Shown in pieces: positions 14,659 through 22,587 of a DNA stretch of 22,735 bases (position 1 is the first letter of the stretch; every line of letters begins with the position of its first letter). The notes below the pieces were generated by a model. That model made no database searches and was not told the DNA's origin. It saw only the letters and a list, made by a program, of their open reading frames with translations. The position numbers and the translations under genes were made by a program. This DNA comes from NORP309 sp964564165 (GTDB lineage Bacteria > Pseudomonadota > Gammaproteobacteria > Xanthomonadales > Marinicellaceae), in NCBI GenBank assembly GCA_964564165.1, contig CAZLZZ010000042.1, positions 1 to 22,735 of the forward strand, given 5' to 3'.

Positions 14659-15965
14659 CCTCCATTCAAAAATTAATCAGAGAAGTATTGTTGCAATTGG
14701 GGAATTCAACCGAAGCTGCATACTATTTAGATCACTACAAGAAATCCAACCAGGTTAAATTTGCCGTAGTTAAGGTTGGAGGCAGTGTTATAGAGTCCGA
14801 GCTTGAAGAATTGGCGCAATCATTATCTTTGCTCACACACTTGGGCTTGACTCCAATAGTGTTACATGGGGCAGGGCCGCAATTAGACGCAGAAATGATT
14901 AAACAAAACATTGAGGTAACTAAACTGGATGGTTTGCGCGTTTCAGATGATAAAACCATGCAAGTAGTAGAGCCTGTGATTAAAAAGGTTCATCAAAAAT
15001 TAATAGATGCGCTAAAGGCTGTAGATATCGACACCAAGAGTATTTTTAATCAGGTGTTTGTTTGTGATTATTTGGATCAGGAAAAATATGGTTTTGTGGG
15101 TGATATTAAACAAGTTAATCTTACAGAAATTAATCAAGCCATTGCCAATAATAAAGTGCCGGTCATTAGTTGTTTAGGCACAGATGGAAACGGGCAGGTA
15201 ATGAATATAAATGCCGATATTGCTATCCGTAAATTGGTATGGGAATCAAAGCCAGCCAAAGTGTTGTTTGTCACACCAACAGGTGGCTTGTTAGATGAGA
15301 ACCAACAATTAATCTCGGCTGTACAATTGCTCAATCAATACGATGACTTGATGCAACAATCATGGTTGCATTCGGGCATGAAATTAAAAATTCAGCAGAT
15401 TTATCAATTGCTCAAACCCATGCCAAGAAAATTAAGTGTTTCCATTACCAGCGCATCAGAATTGGCCAAAGAACTGTTCACCCACAAAGGCAAAGGTACC
15501 TTTGTATCAATGGGAGAGCATATTTACAATCACAATATTTTGGGTACAGCCGTCAAAATGCAATTAAAAAGCTTGCTTGAATCTACGTTTAAAAGGAAAC
15601 TGAAAATGGATTTCTTTGACAATATTGATTTACAATCAGTGATTATTTCAGAATCTGGGCAAGCCGCAGCTTTAGTCACTAAAGGACACAATGGTATGGC
15701 ATATTTAAATAAATTTGCGGTCACGCCACAAGCACAAGGTCAAGGCTTAGGAAAGTCAATTTGGCAGCAAATGCTACTGTCCCATCCAAAGGTTTATTGG
15801 CGTTCTCGCATGGAAAACCAGATAAACAATTGGTACTACAAACAAGCCGATTGCTCCTATAAAAAAGGCGGCTGGATCGTATTTAGTTGTGGTATGAGTC
15901 TACAGGATTCTATGGATTGTATGGAGCAGGGTGCATCTTATGCTGATAGTTGGCAGGAGAATTAA
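14655..15965 (+). CDS. argAB: Bifunctional N-acetylglutamate synthase/kinase
   Basis: 436 residues: an amino-acid kinase domain (about 1-285; VVKVGGS at 38-44, LHGAGPQLD at 70-78, NINADIA) followed by a GNAT acetyltransferase domain of the DUF619 type (about 290-436), with the acetyl-CoA loop QAQGQGLG at 359-366. This is the Xanthomonas-type NAGS-K, which performs the first two steps of the acetylated pathway (Glu to N-acetylglutamyl phosphate). The type is usually arginine-inhibited and its vertebrate relative is NAGS. The start overlaps the argE stop (ATGA). argC begins 2 bases after its stop. Confidence 0.94.
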   Translation: MTSIQKLIREVLLQLGNSTEAAYYLDHYKKSNQVKFAVVKVGGSVIESELEELAQSLSLLTHLGLTPIVLHGAGPQLDAEMIKQNIEVTKLDGLRVSDDKTMQVVEPVIKKVHQKLIDALKAVDIDTKSIFNQVFVCDYLDQEKYGFVGDIKQVNLTEINQAIANNKVPVISCLGTDGNGQVMNINADIAIRKLVWESKPAKVLFVTPTGGLLDENQQLISAVQLLNQYDDLMQQSWLHSGMKLKIQQIYQLLKPMPRKLSVSITSASELAKELFTHKGKGTFVSMGEHIYNHNILGTAVKMQLKSLLESTFKRKLKMDFFDNIDLQSVIISESGQAAALVTKGHNGMAYLNKFAVTPQAQGQGLGKSIWQQMLLSHPKVYWRSRMENQINNWYYKQADCSYKKGGWIVFSCGMSLQDSMDCMEQGASYADSWQEN

Positions 15966-15967
15966 GC

Positions 15968-16915
15968 ATGAGAAAAAAACAGCTTAACGTAGCGGTTGTT
16001 GGTGCAAGAGGTTATGTGGGATTTGAGTTGCTAAAATTGTTAGATACTCATCCGTTGGCAATTGTTGTCGCGGCCTTTTCTCGGGCTTTTGAAGGGCAGG
16101 CCGTTCATACCATTGTAGAAGGTTTTTCAAATAGCCAGTTATGTTATCAAGCAGATGAATTAGAAATATTAATAGAGATGGATTTAGATGTTATATTTTT
16201 GGCCTTGCCCAATGATTTGGCTAAAAAGCATGAAGATTTGTGGGATACATTATCACAAAAAATTTGTATCATTGACTTGAGTTCTGACTTTCGATTTGAT
16301 GATGCATGGACTTATGGACAACCAGAGACTTGTGCCCAAAACATTGTTGGCAAATCACTAATAGCCAATCCAGGTTGTTACGCAACGGCTGCACAATTGG
16401 GTTTGTTGCCTATTTTGGATTATATTGACTCGCCTCCCAGCATATTTGGCGTTTCTGGATACAGTGGAGCGGGCAGTAAACCCAGTGAAAACAATGATCC
16501 TGAACGGTTAGCCAATAATTTAAAAGCCTATAAGTTGATTGGCCATATTCATGAAACAGAGGTATCGCATGTACTGGGTAAGCCCGTTCATTTTATGCCA
16601 CATGTGGCTGAATTTTTTAGAGGCATTCATTTAACCCTTTCAGTTCAGTTGAGCAAAAAAATTAACGAAGAACAAATTGAATTTTGTTATAAACACTATT
16701 ACCAAGGTTTTGAGTTAATAAAAGTGAGCCATAAAATCCCAGAAGTGCAGCTGGTGCAAAATACCCACAATGTACTGATTGGGGGATTTACCCTTAAAGA
16801 TAAACATTTGGTCTTGTGTGTGTGTATAGACAACTTACTTAAAGGTGCAGCAACACAAGCGGTGCAGAATATGAATTTGGCGTTGGGATTTGAAATGAAT
16901 CTAGGAGTTTTATAA
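15968..16915 (+). CDS. argC: N-acetyl-gamma-glutamyl-phosphate reductase
   Basis: 315 residues from the ATG at 15968; AGGAGA at 15955-15960 fits this start, so a TTG six codons upstream is not used. It reduces N-acetylglutamyl phosphate to the semialdehyde with NADPH. The nucleotide-binding VVGARGYVG is at 9-17, the catalytic Cys is C137 in NPGCYAT, and GVSGYSGAGSKPSENN and HIHETEVSHVLG are conserved active-site regions. It is the fifth structural gene. It is followed by about 230 bases containing two repeat families, so the argH gene is separated from the rest of the operon. Confidence 0.95.
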   Translation: MRKKQLNVAVVGARGYVGFELLKLLDTHPLAIVVAAFSRAFEGQAVHTIVEGFSNSQLCYQADELEILIEMDLDVIFLALPNDLAKKHEDLWDTLSQKICIIDLSSDFRFDDAWTYGQPETCAQNIVGKSLIANPGCYATAAQLGLLPILDYIDSPPSIFGVSGYSGAGSKPSENNDPERLANNLKAYKLIGHIHETEVSHVLGKPVHFMPHVAEFFRGIHLTLSVQLSKKINEEQIEFCYKHYYQGFELIKVSHKIPEVQLVQNTHNVLIGGFTLKDKHLVLCVCIDNLLKGAATQAVQNMNLALGFEMNLGVL

Positions 16916-16926
16916 GCAGAAACTGG

Positions 16927-16958
16927 GTCATTGCGAGGAGCTGGGCGACGTGGCAATC
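16927..16958 (+). repeat. Half-copy of the GTCATTGCGAGGAG element
   Basis: GTCATTGCGAGGAG, then CTGGGC, then GACGTGGCAATC. It matches the left arm of the element at 6380-6412 apart from the short middle. The complementary right arm is absent. Confidence 0.8.
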
Positions 16959-16995
16959 ACATTGGGTATGGTAGTTTTGTTTGAAACTGCTAACT

Positions 16996-17036
16996 CTCAC
17001 GGAGGTTCACAGAGGAATTGCAGAGTTACACAGAGC
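16996..17036 (+). repeat. CACAGAG-type repeat
   Basis: CTCACGGAGGTTCACAGAGG followed by further CAGAG and CACAGAG words. The same repeat family appears twice in inverted orientation at 22467-22493 and 22561-22587. This family is commonly seen in intergenic DNA of many bacteria. Confidence 0.65.
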
Positions 17037-17069
17037 TTTTTGGAACAAGATTTATTGTGGAATAAGCAG

Positions 17070-17121
17070 GGTTGACAAAAAGGCATTAAAAGGTTGACAA
17101 TAAGTATTTTAAGGTTGACAA
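17070..17121 (+). promoter_or_regulatory. Three phased GGTTGACAA direct repeats
   Basis: TTGACA occurs at 17072-17077, 17094-17099 and 17115-17120, each preceded by GGT or GGGT. The spacings are 22 and 21 bp, two helical turns. They end 29 bases before the ATG of the HTH-ATPase-STAS gene. TTGACA is also a perfect -35 hexamer, but no good -10 sits 16-18 bases after the third copy (TGTGAT at 17). A repeated operator, perhaps for autoregulation, or stacked promoters are both possible. Confidence 0.55.
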
Positions 17122-17149
17122 TTGAATTTTATAGAAATGTGATAGCTAA

Positions 17150-18196
17150 ATGACAATACGAAATCGTGGTAAAAAAATCAGACAGCAAATTCTTAGGGAT
17201 GTTAAATACCATCCCGATGATATTGCTTCGCACATAAGTGAAATATTTCAAATTTCACGTCAAGCAACACATAAACATCTAAAGAAATTAATTGATGAAG
17301 GTTGGTTAGAATCCTCAGGTGCGACAAGAAATAAGGTTTATAAATTAGGTTGTAGACGCGAACATGGGGTGATTATTCCATTGGATAAATCAATTTCTGA
17401 ACACGAAGTTTATGATAAAGAATTTCATTCAATTGTTGAAGGTTTGCCAAAAAATGTAGAAGATATTACTTTTTATGGTTTTACAGAGATGGTTAATAAT
17501 GCAATTGATCATTCTGAAGGAAAAAAGTGTTCAATATTCATTAGTAGAGATAAAGAAAATATTTATATTACTATCAATGATGATGGCGAAGGGATATTTA
17601 AACGCATTACACGCCTTAAAAATTTATCAGATGAAAAGCAAGCTATTTTAGAATTATACAAAGGGAAGTTAACAACAGATCCTGCCAATCATTCAGGACA
17701 GGGCATATTCTTTACTTCAAAGATGTTTGATACTTTCGCGATTTATTCACAAGCCTTGCTGTTCCATCATCAATATGGAGAAAAGCATGATTTTATATCG
17801 GATGATGAGCATAATATAATTAATGGGACATTGGTGGTAATGGATATTGCCATTGATTCTAAAAGAACGGACAATGAAATCTTTGACCAATACAGCGGAA
17901 ATGATGAGGAAGATTACGCATTTAACAAAACTATAATTCCTGTCAATATGGCTAGAATTAATAAAGAAAACCTTGTTTCTCGTTCCCAAGCAAAGCGACT
18001 ATTGGCACGTGTTGAAAAATTTAAATATGTATTATTTGATTTTCAAGATGTTGAAACAATAGGACAAGCTTTTGCCGATGAAATATTTAGGGTATATCAT
18101 TTAAGGTATCCAAATATTGATATAACAACAATTAATACCAATCATAATGTAATAAAAATGATAAACAGAGCTAAAGCAGAAATAATTACAAGTTAA
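17150..18196 (+). CDS. HTH - GHKL ATPase - STAS-like (DUF4325) regulator
   Basis: 348 residues with three parts. Residues 1-70 are a winged HTH (ISRQATHKHLKKLIDEGWLE). Residues 100-200 form a GHKL ATPase: N-box E113-N117 with NNAIDHSEG, G1 box NDDGEGI (143-149), and GQGI at 183-186. The C-terminal ~80 residues resemble the DUF4325/STAS-like domain (VLFDFQDVETIGQAFADEIF). The combination recalls anti-sigma-factor kinase plus antagonist modules, but in one chain with its own DNA-binding domain; target and signal are unknown. It sits between argC and argH, where the related Xanthomonas operon (from memory) has no such gene. It is flanked by repeats on both sides and uses AT-rich codons, suggesting a later insertion. 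No clear Shine-Dalgarno. Confidence 0.82.
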   Translation: MTIRNRGKKIRQQILRDVKYHPDDIASHISEIFQISRQATHKHLKKLIDEGWLESSGATRNKVYKLGCRREHGVIIPLDKSISEHEVYDKEFHSIVEGLPKNVEDITFYGFTEMVNNAIDHSEGKKCSIFISRDKENIYITINDDGEGIFKRITRLKNLSDEKQAILELYKGKLTTDPANHSGQGIFFTSKMFDTFAIYSQALLFHHQYGEKHDFISDDEHNIINGTLVVMDIAIDSKRTDNEIFDQYSGNDEEDYAFNKTIIPVNMARINKENLVSRSQAKRLLARVEKFKYVLFDFQDVETIGQAFADEIFRVYHLRYPNIDITTINTNHNVIKMINRAKAEIITS

Positions 18197-18200
18197 ATAA

Positions 18201-18215
18201 ATGGGCGGGGCCCAT
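18201..18215. repeat. Palindrome ATGGGC-ggg-GCCCAT
   Basis: A perfect 6-bp stem followed by CTTACAAAT, in the 41-base gap before argH. It is related by position and 3' flank to the GGTGGGT palindromes at 6294 and 9514. It is close enough to the argH start to influence its translation or to protect the mRNA 5' end. Confidence 0.6.
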
Positions 18216-18237
18216 CTTACAAATAGAGAACAAAAAA

Positions 18238-19533
18238 ATGACAAACAAAAACTATTTATGGAGTGACGACGACAACCAAGGCATTGATACAGAATTGATG
18301 GACTTTATGGCGGGGCAAGACATCAAATTGGACAAGCATTTATTTGTGTTTGATATTGTTGCTACGCAAGCGCATATTGGTGGTTTGAAAACGATTAATA
18401 TTTTGACTGATGATGAATACCAAAATTTGTACGATTGTTTATCGCAACTTAAGGATTTGTATGAAAGTGGTGAGTTCGTATTGGATAGCTTCTATGAAGA
18501 TGGACATTCGGCTATTGAATTTTACTTAACAAAGCAATTGGGTGAATTAGGCAAAAAATCACACACAGGGCGCAGTAGAAATGATCAAGTATTGACTTGT
18601 ACTCGGTTGTTCACCAAACATCACTTAAAAAGTATCAAGGCTTTGATCAAGAATGTAGCAAACATCGTCATCAATCTTGCCGAACAACACAAAGAAACTG
18701 CAATGCCTGGTTATACACACTTACAACGAGCAATGCCAAATACAGTTGCAGTTTGGTTGTTGGGTTTTGCTGAAGCGATGATTGATGATGCTTGTTTATT
18801 GGACTCAACTATTGCGTATATTGATACCTCGCCTTTAGGAACAGCCGCAGGGTTTGGCGTGCCTTTGGATTTGCCAAGAGAACAAGTTGCAAAAGAATTA
18901 GGCTTTGCGCGTGTGCAAATCAATCCAGTTTATGCGCAAAATTCTCGTGGCAAGTTTGATTTGGTAGTGCTGCAAGCTTTGTACCAAGTGATGTTGAATA
19001 TCCGTAGGTTTTCCTGGGATTTAAGTTTGTTTATGACATCAGAATTTAATTTTATTAATTTGGCAAAGTCACACACCACTGGTTCATCAATCATGCCCAA
19101 TAAAGCCAATCCAGATGTGGTTGAACTAATGCGTGCATCTTTGTCCGTGATTGAAGGCAGTATGGCACAAATTCAGTCTTTGATTTCATTGCCATCGGGT
19201 TATCAACGTGATTTGCAGTTGAGTAAAGAACCGTTGATTAAAAGTGTTTTGTTGACCAAACAGGTCTTAAAGTTGCTACCGGGCTTAATCAATGCTCTTA
19301 AGTTTAATAAACAAGTGATGGCCGATGCTATTACACCAGAGATGATGGCAACCGACCAGGCGCTGGAACAAGTCAAACAGGGTGTCAATTTTAGAGATGC
19401 TTATGGGCAAGCCAAGACGGGGCAATGTGACATCAGTTATCAGCAGTCTCTTCAAGAAAGGGTGTCATTGGGCGGGGCCTCCAACTTAGGATTGGAAATT
19501 TTGCAACAAAGGTTGATAAATTTGGATACATAA
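18238..19533 (+). CDS. argH: Argininosuccinate lyase
   Basis: 431 residues. It cleaves argininosuccinate to arginine and fumarate, the last step of the pathway. The family signature GSSIMPNKANPD is at 282-293 (usual form GSSIMPQKKNPD), TGRSRNDQV at 110-118, and GYTHLQRAMP near 160. Its length is slightly below the ~460 of E. coli ArgH, as in Xanthomonas-type enzymes. It is probably still expressed with the arginine operon, but the 1.3-kb insertion after argC may give it another promoter. The upstream region is A-rich with no strong Shine-Dalgarno. Confidence 0.95.
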   Translation: MTNKNYLWSDDDNQGIDTELMDFMAGQDIKLDKHLFVFDIVATQAHIGGLKTINILTDDEYQNLYDCLSQLKDLYESGEFVLDSFYEDGHSAIEFYLTKQLGELGKKSHTGRSRNDQVLTCTRLFTKHHLKSIKALIKNVANIVINLAEQHKETAMPGYTHLQRAMPNTVAVWLLGFAEAMIDDACLLDSTIAYIDTSPLGTAAGFGVPLDLPREQVAKELGFARVQINPVYAQNSRGKFDLVVLQALYQVMLNIRRFSWDLSLFMTSEFNFINLAKSHTTGSSIMPNKANPDVVELMRASLSVIEGSMAQIQSLISLPSGYQRDLQLSKEPLIKSVLLTKQVLKLLPGLINALKFNKQVMADAITPEMMATDQALEQVKQGVNFRDAYGQAKTGQCDISYQQSLQERVSLGGASNLGLEILQQRLINLDT

Positions 19534-19949
19534 AAAATCATAATTGCTGAATTCGAGTCATAAGTGCAACCCCGTTGATTTATTCATGTTTGTACCTGTT
19601 AATTTCATAAAAACTTTATAAAAAAACAATAAGAAATGCCAAAATTAACTCGTTCAAAATAATGAGGAAAATGGCTAATATCGACAATAAACAACAAAGA
19701 TATAACCAAACAGCAATATTAGCAAAAGTTCACAACTAATATCTTGGCTTATTAGCAACAACCAGCTCTAAATCCAAAAAGCTCTTTTCTATGGCAAAAA
19801 CCAATCTAACAAGTCGTGCTTGTCCAACAAACGGTTCATATTGTGGTTCCTGCCTCACACAACCTAACCTTGTATCATTCAATTGTGTAAGATATTGTTC
19901 ATATATAATATATTCGTAGGTGTCTATTTCAAGCAACCCCGTTTTTAGA
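19534..19949. other. Gap without a supported gene
   Basis: AT-rich. No terminator hairpin was found after argH. A 22-codon frame (19671-19739) and a minus-strand TTG-initiated 66-codon frame (19736-19936) are present, but neither has a convincing start or a recognisable family. Confidence 0.5.
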
Positions 19950-21139
19950 TTAAGGCTCTATAACAGCTTCCAGGATACGTTTAATTCCTTCCCGTGCACT
20001 GAGTCTGGGACCTTTCTTGATAATATTCCAGCCGGTGAAAACAATAACCATATCTAACTCAGGAATAACGATGGGATACTGACCACCGAATCCGGATCCG
20101 GCGAACGCGACGCGTTCTTCTCCTTTGTATTGGTAATGTATAAGCCACCATTTATAGCCATACTTTAAACTGTGGTCATCTGTTACAGTTGCAAATGGTG
20201 CTATAGAAGCATCCACCCAGGCTGTTGGTACAACTTGTTTGTCCTCCCACTTCCCTCGCTTCAAATACAGATAGGCGATTTTAGCAATGTCTCGAGAGGA
20301 AACAAACAGGCCCTCTTGAGCATCAGTGAGACCAAACGGCGTTCGTTTCCAATGAAAGTTGTCGATTCCAAGCGGTTTGAACAAATGTCTAACGGCATAT
20401 TCTTCCAGATCCATACCGGTCGCTTTATTGAATACATGACCTAATATCAGTGTAGCACCGCTGTTGTACTGAAAAGATTACCAGGTTCGATCGACATCGG
20501 TCGATCCATTGTGAACTGAACCCAGTCTGGTGCCACAGCCATGATTGCGAAAGTGTTTCTGGGATCGTTGTACGGATAATCTTCATTCCATTCTAGTCCC
20601 GTCGTCATAGTGAGTAGGTGCCGAATGGTCATACGGCGCTTTTTGTCATCGACATTATCAACTGTGCCTGATTCAAAGAACTTAAGAACTGGTGTGTCAA
20701 GATCAGGAAAATCACCTCGCCCGACAGCAATGCCTACAACCGCCGAAACGACGCTCTTGGTGACAGATTGCATCGTGTGCAGTTTTCCCTTCTGGAGATA
20801 AGGGTGCCACCATGAATTGAAGTAGTTATAAGGTCCGGTCGGGTCGCGTACGACGAGCGGTCCAGGTGTAGATGCTTCCTTTTGATAAATGATACTGTAG
20901 TCGTGACCGTAGTATCGCTCAAACGCTATCTTGCCACTGCGAATAACCAGCATGGAGTCAACGTAGCCGTACTTTCCCTGCCCTATGTCAGCATCAAGTG
21001 CGGAAAGTACATTCGGGTCAAGACCGACCTTGGGAGGCGTTGTCAATGTCCACCCACTAGTAGGCCAATCGCTCTGCGCCAACACGGGTAAAGTGGCGAG
21101 TACAACACAAATAATTAAGCAACTGATGTATCGATTCAT
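19950..21139 (-). pseudogene. Serine hydrolase (class C beta-lactamase fold), frameshifted
   Basis: The N-terminal part (21139 to 20447, 230 codons) has a signal peptide (MNRYISCLIICVVLATLPVLA), then the catalytic SxxK motif SVTK at 125-128 in HTMQSVTKSVV. The frame shifts at the A run 20472-20475 (plus strand). One more base there would restore PGNLFQYNSGATLILGHVF and join the C-terminal part, which continues through MDLEEYAVRHLFKPLGI to EAVIEP at 19950. The break falls just before YNS, the second catalytic motif, so the product as written is inactive. The whole gene would encode about 396 residues of a periplasmic esterase/beta-lactamase-like enzyme with GSGFGG as the probable third motif. 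It is visibly richer in G+C than its neighbours, which suggests horizontal acquisition. A homopolymer sequencing error is possible. Confidence 0.85.
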
Positions 21140-21429
21140 TATATTTCTCTCATAAATTATCTGTTCTTATCAGCAATCAATAAGGTCTACTCAGGTACTT
21201 AGCACACATTCAATTGCAACATAGGGGGCAGTGTATCTGCTACCTAACAATTATTAGAGTGCATAATGTGCGCGACTAAATATTGAAATTGGTGTTAGGC
21301 TGCATTATTGCTCATAATCATTATTTTAATTAAAAAATTTATTGTAACAGAAATATTCGGCTCTATGTGAAATCCAGTGGGTAAACTAATTTAAAGTTTC
21401 CCACATAAGAAGAAAATCATTAGTCTAAA

Positions 21430-21597
21430 GGATTGATTAAAACCCAACCAAGTCTACAAACAAGTAATCCAGGTATTTATGCTGGTGGCGATATGGTTAA
21501 CGGCGCTGATTTAGTGATCACAGCCATTGCTCAAGGTCGAGATGCGGCCAAGGAAATTTTGGCAAAATTAACGAGTCATGGTAAAAATAGTAGTTGA
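21430..21597 (+). pseudogene. C-terminal fragment of a GltD-like oxidoreductase
   Basis: The open frame from 21430 (directly after a TAG at 21421-21423 and two codons) to TGA at 21595-21597 encodes SNPGIYAGGDMVNGADLVIT and AIAQGRDAAKEIL. This is the C-terminal FAD-binding signature (GIFAGGD..RGA.LVV.A...GR.AA) of glutamate synthase small subunit and related NAD(P)H oxidoreductases. Only about 50 residues remain of ~470; the rest of the gene is missing and no start codon or RBS is present. It is a decayed remnant next to a toxin-antitoxin pair. The preceding 21140-21429 holds nothing recognised beyond the start side of the serine hydrolase gene. Confidence 0.8.
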
Positions 21598-21617
21598 TGT
21601 AAAAGATTTGTGCTTAG

Positions 21618-21659
21618 AATTTTAGGTCTAAAATTGCAATATTGGTACTATTGTAGTAC
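21618..21659 (+). promoter_or_regulatory. Two palindromes before hicA, candidate operator
   Basis: AATTTTAG-gt-CTAAAATT (21618-21635) and GTACTA-ttg-TAGTAC (21645-21659), both perfect, plus a direct repeat TATTGGTA at 21640 and 21660. They end 10 bases before the hicA ATG. HicB-type antitoxins with a ribbon-helix-helix domain usually bind such sites to autoregulate. Confidence 0.55.
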
Positions 21660-21668
21660 TATTGGTAA

Positions 21669-21863
21669 ATGCCGCCAAAAATAAGAGAATTAATTAGTCA
21701 ACCAAAAAAACCAGGATTCAAGAATCGTGGAGGTAAAGGCAATCACCGTAATTTTACGCATGAAAATGGTTTAAGAATAACTATCAGTGGTAAATCAGGA
21801 GATGATGCTAAAAAATACCAAATTAAAGCAGTAAAAATCGTACTAGATGAGATATCAAAATGA
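21669..21863 (+). CDS. hicA: HicA-like mRNA interferase toxin
   Basis: 64 residues, close to the usual 55-80 of HicA. The double-stranded-RNA-binding-like fold is indicated by KIRELISQPKKPGFKNRGGK, then GNHRNFTH, with His26 at the catalytic position, followed by a basic tail. HicA toxins cleave mRNA and tmRNA independently of ribosomes. It overlaps hicB by 4 bases (ATGA), and toxin-first order is usual for hicAB. The Shine-Dalgarno is weak. Identification rests on the His motif, size and partner. Confidence 0.78.
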   Translation: MPPKIRELISQPKKPGFKNRGGKGNHRNFTHENGLRITISGKSGDDAKKYQIKAVKIVLDEISK

Positions 21864-22210
21864 AATTGAGTGATAAATATTTAAAAATCGTTGAATGGTC
21901 ACAAGAAGACAATTGTTATATTGGGCATTGCCCAGGAATAATGATGGCTGGTGTTCATGGTGATGACGAGTCAATAGTTTATAAAGAATTATGTATGGTT
22001 GTTGATGAATGGATTGAAATTATTCAGAAAGACGGTGTTCCCTTGCCAAAGTCAACCACTGGAAAAACATATTCGGGAAAATTTAATTTAAGAGTCGGTG
22101 AAGACCTCCATGAGCAACTAAGCATCAACGCATTAATCGTTGGTGAAAGTCTAAACACTTATTGCGTGAATAAATTACAGAGTCCAAACAAAACTCAGAC
22201 GGTACGATAA
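21860..22210 (+). CDS. hicB: HicB-like antitoxin
   Basis: 116 residues. Residues 1-60 have the HicB partial RNase-H-like fold: KIVEWSQEDNCYIGHCPGI, then a GDDE segment and VVDEWIEIIQKDG. Residues 72-106 look like an Arc/MetJ ribbon-helix-helix (GKFNLRVGEDLHEQLSINAL). The protein would neutralise HicA and bind the palindromes upstream. The CDS is intact, and so is its partner, so the module is probably functional. Confidence 0.82.
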   Translation: MKLSDKYLKIVEWSQEDNCYIGHCPGIMMAGVHGDDESIVYKELCMVVDEWIEIIQKDGVPLPKSTTGKTYSGKFNLRVGEDLHEQLSINALIVGESLNTYCVNKLQSPNKTQTVR

Positions 22211-22354
22211 AAAGCTCAATCAAACTCGGAGTTGAGTTAAACATCAGCTAACGCATAAGATCAAAATATTTTACCATCAAGGGCATGGAGAACTTGAAGT
22301 TAAAGATAAAAAGCGTTTCTGGCACAAAGACTGTGAAATAACTCAATTTCATAC

Positions 22355-22414
22355 GGAATCGGGGCTTTAGCCCTGCCATTTTACTGGACTTAGCGCGACT
22401 AAAGTCGCGATTCC
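22355..22414. repeat. 60-bp palindromic element GGAATCG...CGATTCC
   Basis: Outer arms GGAATCG (22355-22361) and CGATTCC (22408-22414). Inside are two hairpins: GGGCT-tt-AGCCC and CGCGACT-aa-AGTCGCG (22394-22409). It resembles the GGCTTTAGCC / GACTAAAGTC repeats common in intergenic DNA. Confidence 0.75.
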
Positions 22415-22466
22415 TAGAGTTATTTTAATGAGCATGTATAAAAATGTTCAAAACCACAGAGGGAAA

Positions 22467-22587
22467 ACCACAGAGGACACAGAGCTCACAGAGATTTTAA
22501 TGATAGGTATTAATACAGTTCGTCAATTTGAGTACTTTTATGATACAAATAGTTTTTTACCTCTGTGTTCTCTGTGACCTCTGTGGT
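22467..22587. repeat. CACAGAG inverted repeat, 27-bp arms
   Basis: The left arm 22467-22493 (ACCACAGAGGACACAGAG and following) pairs with the right arm 22561-22587 at 24 of 27 positions. A further ACCACAGAGG lies at 22453. Related to 16996-17036. Confidence 0.8.

Noticed and set aside
15950..15952. TTG start for argC, inside argAB
   Set aside because: The ATG at 15968 has AGGAGA properly spaced before it and begins directly at the family's N-terminus.
19671..19739. A 22-codon ORF, MANIDNKQQRYNQTAILAKV...
   Set aside because: GAGG is only 3 bases from the ATG, there is no family resemblance, and the position is after argH; too weak to call.
19736..19936. A 66-codon minus-strand ORF
   Set aside because: It starts only at TTG, lacks a ribosome binding site, and lies directly behind a frameshifted gene; no family recognised.
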